Shown piece by piece: positions 60,021 to 64,000 of a stretch of 64,000 bases of DNA (positions within the stretch are counted from its first letter, which is position 1; each line of letters starts with the position of its first letter). Position numbers and translations under genes: made by a program. The notes under the pieces are model-generated. The model was not told where the DNA came from. It saw nothing but the letters and a program-made list of their open reading frames with translations, and searched no databases. Origin of the DNA: an uncultured Alphaproteobacteria bacterium (GTDB lineage Bacteria; Pseudomonadota; Alphaproteobacteria; GCA-2731375); NCBI GenBank assembly GCA_951812805.1, contig CATOSZ010000003.1, positions 1,318,557-1,382,556 of the forward strand, given 5' to 3'.

Positions 60021-60045
60021 CCGTCAGCGATGCATGGCACGCAAG

Positions 60046-60159
60046 CCGGCGGCCGGTGTGCTGTCGTCCCGGCCGGCCATGGCCTATGCTCTTAAGCCCG
60101 TGACGGCGGGGCACTCAAGGCTCGGAGGTGCGGCGAAATGACGGAGACGCGGCGCCCGC
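60046..60159. repeat. Right direct repeat: duplicated ubiA/rsmE junction
   Basis: A 114-bp copy of 58660-58772. Here the rsmE half is intact and the ubiA half is a dead start (CAT at 60078-60080). The two copies are in direct orientation, 1.27 kb apart, so homologous recombination between them would delete the toxin-antitoxin module and restore the simple divergent ubiA-rsmE arrangement. Confidence 0.85.
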
Positions 60160-60854
60160 GCATTCGCCTCTATGTCGAAACGGGCCTCGCCGCCGACGGC
60201 GACCGGGTCACGCTCACCGGCAATCGCGCACACTACTTGCGCAACGTCATGCGCCAGGGCCCGGGCGACACGCTCGCCCTCTTCAACGCCGAGGCCGGCG
60301 AATGGCGCGCCCGGATCGAAAGCCTGGCCAAGGCCCGCGTCGACTGCGTGCTGGAATCCCGCCTGCGCCCGCCCGGCGGCAAACTGCCCTTGACGCTCGC
60401 CTTCGCGCCGGTAAAACGCGGCCCGAACGAGTTCATCGTCGAAAAGGCGACGGAGCTCGGCGCCACCCGCCTGCGCCCCATCGTCACCCGCCGCACGGAA
60501 ACCCGCCGCCTCAACCTCGACCGCCTGCGCGCCATCGCCATCGAAGCAACCGAACAATGCGGCCGCCTCGACCCGCCCGCGATCGACGCGCCGATCCCGC
60601 TCGCCGAGTTGCTCGCCGACGGCCCGCTTATCCACCTGGACACGCTGCCGGACCTGCCGCCGTTGCTCTCGCGCGCCGGCAGTGCGGACGCGACCCTGCT
60701 GATCGGCCCGGAAGGCGGCTTCGACGACGGGGAACGCACCCTGCTCGCCGCAGCGCCCGACGTTGTGACGGCCAGCCTCGGCCCGACGACGCTACGCGCG
60801 GAAACGGCTGCGCTCGCGGCGCTGGCGATCTGGCGGGCGGCGCGGGCGCGGTGA
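60138..60854 (+). CDS. rsmE: 16S rRNA m3U1498 methyltransferase
   Basis: A 238-residue RsmE of the SPOUT class. The N-terminal PUA-like part has RIRLYVETGLAADGDRVTLT and NRAHYLRNVMRQGPGDTLALF. The knotted methyltransferase half has FAPVKRGPNEFIVEKATELGATRLRPIVTRRTE, then ATLLIGPEGGFDDGERTLL and ASLGPTTLRAETAALAAL, which form the SAM-binding trefoil knot. It methylates U1498 in the decoding region. It sits just after the right direct repeat; in relatives ubiA and rsmE are direct divergent neighbours. Confidence 0.96.
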   Translation: MTETRRPRIRLYVETGLAADGDRVTLTGNRAHYLRNVMRQGPGDTLALFNAEAGEWRARIESLAKARVDCVLESRLRPPGGKLPLTLAFAPVKRGPNEFIVEKATELGATRLRPIVTRRTETRRLNLDRLRAIAIEATEQCGRLDPPAIDAPIPLAELLADGPLIHLDTLPDLPPLLSRAGSADATLLIGPEGGFDDGERTLLAAAPDVVTASLGPTTLRAETAALAALAIWRAARAR

Positions 60855-60880
60855 CAGCGCACCTCTCGACGCATTGAGGC

Positions 60881-60900
60881 AACATGCAAGACTCGACCCC
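60881..60900. repeat. Degenerate REP-like element end
   Basis: On the minus strand the sequence reads GGGGTCGAGTCTTGCATGTT, matching the GGGGTCAGGACTTGAATGTT ends of the elements at 23438 and 53291 in 16 of 20 positions. With the transposase C-terminal remnant just downstream (61055), it marks the edge of an old copy. Confidence 0.5.
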
Positions 60901-61054
60901 TTTACTACGGGTGGTGAAGTTTGTGCGTGATCATGCGGGGCGTGGGCGTTCAACTTGTCGAGTAAATGGAAGAAAATTACTGGAATTGGGTATTCTGTTC
61001 CCCGAACCTGCTGTCCCCCGAACCTGGCGGGACGACGCCGGTGGATTGGAACTA

Positions 61055-61192
61055 TTTCGCCGGCATTCCCGGATCGGCCGTCCGCTCGGTGGGGCGAATT
61101 TCGTCGAGCGCCTGGAAGCCGAAACCGGCCGCACGCTCCAGCCCCGCCCACCGGAACGCTCAAGAAAGCCGGCAGAAAAGGATGAAGGCTAA
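61055..61192 (+). pseudogene. C-terminal remnant of a REP-associated tyrosine transposase
   Basis: The frame 61055-61192 reads FRRHSRIGRPLGGANF, VERLEAETGRTL, QPRPPERSRKPAEKDEG and stops with TAA. It corresponds to the basic C-terminus of RAYT-type transposases (TGRPLG...F...LE...GR.L.P...GR.PK). Nothing upstream supplies the catalytic part. The remaining gene-free stretch 60855-61300 has lower GC and no other gene I can support. Confidence 0.6.
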
Positions 61193-61300
61193 AGAATAGT
61201 ACACTGTCCACAGGTAATCTGGAATATAGCTTTTGCTTTCAAGGAACATGGCGTAAGATGAAAGGTCTCCGCTAGGTGACGATAGAGCGAGATCGTATTG

Positions 61301-62392
61301 ATGTCTGACAATTCGGAAAAATCGGTCGGCGACGGGCATTTGACAATGAAGGTCTGTCGGTACTGTTTTGAATCCATCCGGCTAGAGGCTATCAAATGTA
61401 GATTCTGCGGATCGTCTTTTTCGGGGCCCGGTAGAATCGATTCGAATGACGATAAGCATGTTACTTACATCGTAGATCGAGATCTTGTTCGCTTCGCGAA
61501 GTTTTCGGTATCTGTGTTGGCACTCGTTACTGTAATCGGAGCTTTATTCTATGGTATCGACGTTAAGAAGCTTCGATCTGAGATAGAAAATGAGCACAAG
61601 ACTATCACCTCTCTCAGTAGCGAAAACAAAAAATTATCTCAAAAACTAAAGGCCTCCTTGAATCTGGCATCAGATCTGCAAAGCAAGATAAAGAATCAAG
61701 CCGAAACGGCACGAGCGAATGCCCGAAGAGCCGAGCTTGCACTGGCGAGCATACAGGAAACACAGAATCTGGCGGTTACGAAGTACAAAGAAATCGTCGC
61801 TTTACAAGATGGAACGCTTACGATCCTCCAACAGACCGAGACCACGTCGAGAACCTCCGCCGCCCGTTCGAGACATGGCAAACTCTGGCCGAACGGAGCG
61901 ACACTTCACATCCGATTCCTTGATGGTAAAAAGGACGACCATGCCAAAGTGGAAAAATGGGCTAAAACTTGGAGTGAATTCGCCAACATTCACTTCACAT
62001 TCGACAATGACCCAAATGCGGAAATCCGAATATCGTTTAAGAAGGGAGATGGGTCTTGGTCCTATGTTGGTCGGGACAATGTCGAAGTAGTATCCCAGAA
62101 GGACCGCCCGACCATGAATCTCGGCTGGCTCGACGAGGCCAATGTACTTCATCAGTTCGGCCATGTGTTAGGCTTAATGCATGAACACCAGAATCCGTAT
62201 GAACCAGTTTCTTGGAATGAAGTGGCCGTCTATAAGCTTTTCTCCGGCGTACCCAATCATTGGACCAAAGAACAAATTGAACGCAACATTCTCCAACCAT
62301 TCGATAAATCAACGTACCCGATACCCAAGCCATTCGACGTAACCGGGGCAAAAGGCCGGGCCTGGGGACGGGGGGATCTGGCCTGGGTATAG
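61301..62392 (+). CDS. Zinc-ribbon, transmembrane, M12A-like metalloprotease with altered active site, truncated
   Basis: A 363-residue product in markedly low-GC DNA. Order: zinc ribbon (C19-x2-C22-x10-C33-x2-C36), one membrane helix (about 67-86), a coiled coil (about 88-160), then a metalloprotease-like domain from LWPNGATLHIRFLDG. The zinc motif is HQFGHVLGLMHEHQNP (284-299), where family members have HE; Gln285 replaces the catalytic Glu (CAG for GAG), so catalysis is doubtful. Next come VSWNEVAVYKLFSG and WTKEQIERNILQPFDKS, as in M12A-like bacterial proteases. From residue 347 the frame is insertion-sequence DNA, so the Met-turn is lost. ATG 61301 is preferred to TTG 61298. Confidence 0.75.
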   Translation: MSDNSEKSVGDGHLTMKVCRYCFESIRLEAIKCRFCGSSFSGPGRIDSNDDKHVTYIVDRDLVRFAKFSVSVLALVTVIGALFYGIDVKKLRSEIENEHKTITSLSSENKKLSQKLKASLNLASDLQSKIKNQAETARANARRAELALASIQETQNLAVTKYKEIVALQDGTLTILQQTETTSRTSAARSRHGKLWPNGATLHIRFLDGKKDDHAKVEKWAKTWSEFANIHFTFDNDPNAEIRISFKKGDGSWSYVGRDNVEVVSQKDRPTMNLGWLDEANVLHQFGHVLGLMHEHQNPYEPVSWNEVAVYKLFSGVPNHWTKEQIERNILQPFDKSTYPIPKPFDVTGAKGRAWGRGDLAWV

Positions 62393-62797
62393 GGGTGAGT
62401 CTCAACGGCCACATCTTGTGAGGCTTCCGCGTCAAGTGACCAGATATCGATGTTCGCGGCGGGAGGTCTGTGATTCGATCCCGTCATGGCCGAATCGCTT
62501 CCGGATCTCGACGATCTTGATGTCGCCGCCCTGAAGGCGCTGGTTCTGACGCTGCTTGAGGAGCAGGCGGCCCTGCGTGCCGAGAACGCGACATTGCGCG
62601 AAGAGATCCGCCGTCTCAAAGGCCTTTCCGGGCCACCGGATATCAAGCCGAGCGGCATGGACAAGCAGGCCGTATCCCGGGGCCGGACGGGGCGGAAGGC
62701 GGGACGGCGGGCCAAGAAGGGCCGGGTTCCCATCGACGAGAGGCGGATCGTCCGGGCCGCCGTGCCGGCGGGCTCGCGCTTCAAGGGCTATGATGTG
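62339..62797 (+). mobile_element. 5' part of an IS66-like insertion sequence
   Basis: The segment begins with the terminal sequence GTAACCGGGGCAAAAGG at 62339, which resembles GTAACAGGGGCAAAACC at 62867, and carries the first 104 codons of a transposase on the plus strand. It inserted into the metalloprotease gene. The 3' part is missing: at 62798 the sequence switches to another element. Confidence 0.65.
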
Positions 62798-62836
62798 AAT
62801 CGGCATGCAAAACTGACCCACTTTGGTGGGTTATGA
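62486..62836 (+). pseudogene. IS66-like transposase, N-terminal fragment
   Basis: A 116-codon frame. The first 104 residues match the N-terminus of IS66-like transposases: leucine-zipper-like LDVAALKALVLTLLEEQAAL, LREEIRRLKGLSGPPDIKPS, a basic stretch RGRTGRKAGRRAKKGRVPID, and VRAAVPAGSRFKGYDV. The last 12 codons (NRHAKLTHFGGL) come from foreign DNA. The catalytic domain is absent, so the gene is dead. Confidence 0.7.
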
Positions 62837-62866
62837 GCGGTAAGAATTGACCCACCTGGAACGCTA
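62798..62866. mobile_element. Remnant of an IS21-like element end
   Basis: The segment carries AAACTGACCCAC and AAGAATTGACCCACC in direct orientation, spaced 31 bases, with GCATGC before them. IS21-family ends have repeated TGACCCA-type motifs of this kind. It separates two IS66-like fragments. The identification is by pattern only. Confidence 0.35.
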
Positions 62867-62891
62867 GTAACAGGGGCAAAACCCCGGGCGG

Positions 62892-64000
62892 TCAAGCCAT
62901 TTCGATGCAGCGTTGTCTGACGAGGATCGGCAGTGGGGGCACGGGTGGGGCGCCGGGGACCTTGAGGCGGTCGCCGAGATAATCCCAGAAGGAGAGGCCA
63001 AGTTTCTGGCAGGTCTTGTAGAGGCCGAGGAATGTGTCTCGGGCCTGCTTGCCGTCCTCGGAGCGTGTGCCGCCGGAGAATTTTCGCCTTGTGACCATGG
63101 CGCGGATGTCGCGTTCCGCGCCGTTGGTGTTGAGCGGGACCTCCGGGCGGTCGAGGACGACGAGCAGTTCGTCGCGGTTGGCATGCAGGCGAGCCAGGAG
63201 CCGGTCGAGGCGGAGGAATCCGGTCTTGGTCGCGAAGAGCGCATCGAAGCGGCATGCCAGGTGGGCCCGCCGTCCTGGCGCCGGCCTTTCGCGATAGGCT
63301 TTGAGATCGGCGTAGAGTTGCCAGAGCCGTGCCTGGATGTGTTCCTTCTCGCGCCGCTGGCTCCGGGAGAAGGTCATCAGCTTGTGGATCAAGCGCTCCG
63401 CATGGACCCAGCAGAGCGCGTGGCGGCCGACGTTGAACTGGCCAGCATCGTCACTCAGGACGACGCAGGCGCCCGCGGCCGTGCCCCTGAGCAGGCCGTG
63501 CGCGGCGATGGCGCCCCACAGCGCCCCCTCGGTGGCGGTCCGCGCGGCCCCGCGCCCGTCCCCGTGCCCGGTGATGGCGAGCCGCCCCAGGTGGGCCAGC
63601 CAGGCATCTTCGTTGGTGAAGCGCCGCGGGCAGCCCTCGGCCAGACGGGCGATCACCGATGCGGCCAGGTCGCGCTCGGCCATGTAGGCGAAGGCGGCGG
63701 CATTGAGCACATAGTCCGCGTGGCCGGCCCGCAGCCGTTCCAGGAAGTTCAAGCGGCTCTTGGAAAACGTCGTGGCGAACCAAGCGAAGGCGTCGTTGCC
63801 GATCCCGCTCGTCACCCCGTTGCGGTTGGCGTGGCGGGCGCCGGTATCGTCGACGCTGATCCAGGGCGCCGTCTCCAGGCCGGCGCGCAGCACCGCCTCG
63901 CCCTCGGCGACGAAGCCGTCATGGCCCTCGTTCAACAACCGCACCACCTGGCGCTTGGAGATCTTGATGCCGAGGTCGTCCAAGAGCCGCGCCAAGCGCT
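62892..64000 (-). CDS. IS66-like transposase, 5' end beyond the window
   Basis: An open frame of about 369 codons that continues past the window edge. It contains the catalytic domain of IS66-like transposases: GIKISKRQVVRLLNEGHDGF, APWISVDDTGARHANRNGVT (first Asp), VVLSDDAGQFNVGRHALCWV (second Asp with CWVH), RLLARLHANRDELLVVLDRP and VPLNTNGAERDIRAMVTRRKFSGG (Glu). Since the start is not visible, I cannot tell whether it is complete. Its 3' end lies 25 bases from the terminal sequence GTAACAGGGGCAAAACC (62867), the end of this copy. Confidence 0.85.
   Translation of the reverse strand, partial: RLARLLDDLGIKISKRQVVRLLNEGHDGFVAEGEAVLRAGLETAPWISVDDTGARHANRNGVTSGIGNDAFAWFATTFSKSRLNFLERLRAGHADYVLNAAAFAYMAERDLAASVIARLAEGCPRRFTNEDAWLAHLGRLAITGHGDGRGAARTATEGALWGAIAAHGLLRGTAAGACVVLSDDAGQFNVGRHALCWVHAERLIHKLMTFSRSQRREKEHIQARLWQLYADLKAYRERPAPGRRAHLACRFDALFATKTGFLRLDRLLARLHANRDELLVVLDRPEVPLNTNGAERDIRAMVTRRKFSGGTRSEDGKQARDTFLGLYKTCQKLGLSFWDYLGDRLKVPGAPPVPPLPILVRQRCIEMA

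Noticed and set aside
60985..61035. Possible second repeat end (GTATTCTGTTCCCCGAACC region)
   Set aside because: It resembles ends of other repeat families that I cannot place with confidence, and no partner copy is visible in the window.
60792..61211. 139-residue minus-strand frame after rsmE
   Set aside because: It overlaps the rsmE end and the transposase remnant and has no recognisable domain.
1..64000. tRNA, rRNA or CRISPR features
   Set aside because: No tRNA-like cloverleaf, rRNA segment or evenly spaced short repeats were seen by reading; a covariance-model scan would settle the tRNA question.

Overview
The window is GC-rich (about two thirds by eye) and gene-dense, and it looks like chromosomal DNA of an alphaproteobacterium, probably Rhodospirillales-like. 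The support is the SecB, Tim44-like, MltA and Smr gene set, a two-domain dCTP deaminase, a chorismate mutase-hisC-tyrA cluster, MsbA-type and UbiA genes, and a full-consensus CtrA box. No rRNA, tRNA or CRISPR array was recognised.

Layout: 1-2873 is an aromatic amino acid/histidine aminotransferase operon (methyltransferase, chorismate mutase, hisC, tyrA start). 3070-5010 holds a TPR protein, msrA and a VOC protein. 5021-13849 is a catabolic region: a minus-strand operon (hydratase, LLM flavin monooxygenase, D-aminoacylase-like amidohydrolase, HpcH aldolase) faces a plus-strand set (isochorismatase-like hydrolase, copper amine oxidase, GST, crotonase). 14020-17171 is an operon with two DUF1538 membrane proteins, a PII-like protein, a CBS protein and a crotonase. 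17225-20380 carries secB, fxsA, a Tim44-like gene and mltA; the smr gene that I would expect next sits at 27102, after DUF917/hydantoinase genes, an HTH-membrane protein, a decayed transposon and the lutABC lactate utilisation genes. 27666-36522 has housekeeping genes (lipoprotein, pdxH, CDF transporter, APH/AAA kinase, SDR, LLM enzyme, efp, inositol monophosphatase, ABC exporter). 36566-43492 has a low-GC methyltransferase, a pentapeptide-repeat protein, a CoA-transferase and a large hybrid sensor kinase. 43501-57769 contains a fatty acid hydroxylase, glutathionyl-hydroquinone reductase, ridA (frameshifted), an adenylate cyclase with TPRs, an NHL protein, acyl-CoA carboxyltransferase, a double CoA-transferase, dcd and an enolase-superfamily enzyme. 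57759-60854 is ubiA / toxin-antitoxin / rsmE. 60855-64000 is a mobile-element graveyard with a low-GC metalloprotease gene.

The most unusual item is the hybrid histidine kinase at 40247-43492. Its first 50 residues are a Phd/YefM antitoxin-type DNA-binding domain, and its upstream region carries a TTAA-N7-TTAAC CtrA box and a TTGTACAA palindrome with the TGTACA core known for YefM operators. This suggests a sensor kinase that could read its own promoter.

Other points: (i) a PIN toxin-antitoxin pair is sandwiched between two ~113-bp direct copies of the ubiA/rsmE intergenic junction; (ii) a family of palindromic elements starting GGGGTCAGG (13884, 23438, 53291, 53548, 60881) is tied to decayed REP-associated tyrosine transposase fragments, and one copy has been tandemly duplicated together with the tail of the neighbouring gene; (iii) lutC and ridA are each broken by loss of one C in a C run, which may be sequencing error; (iv) the metalloprotease has HQxxH in place of HExxH and is cut by an insertion sequence before its Met-turn.
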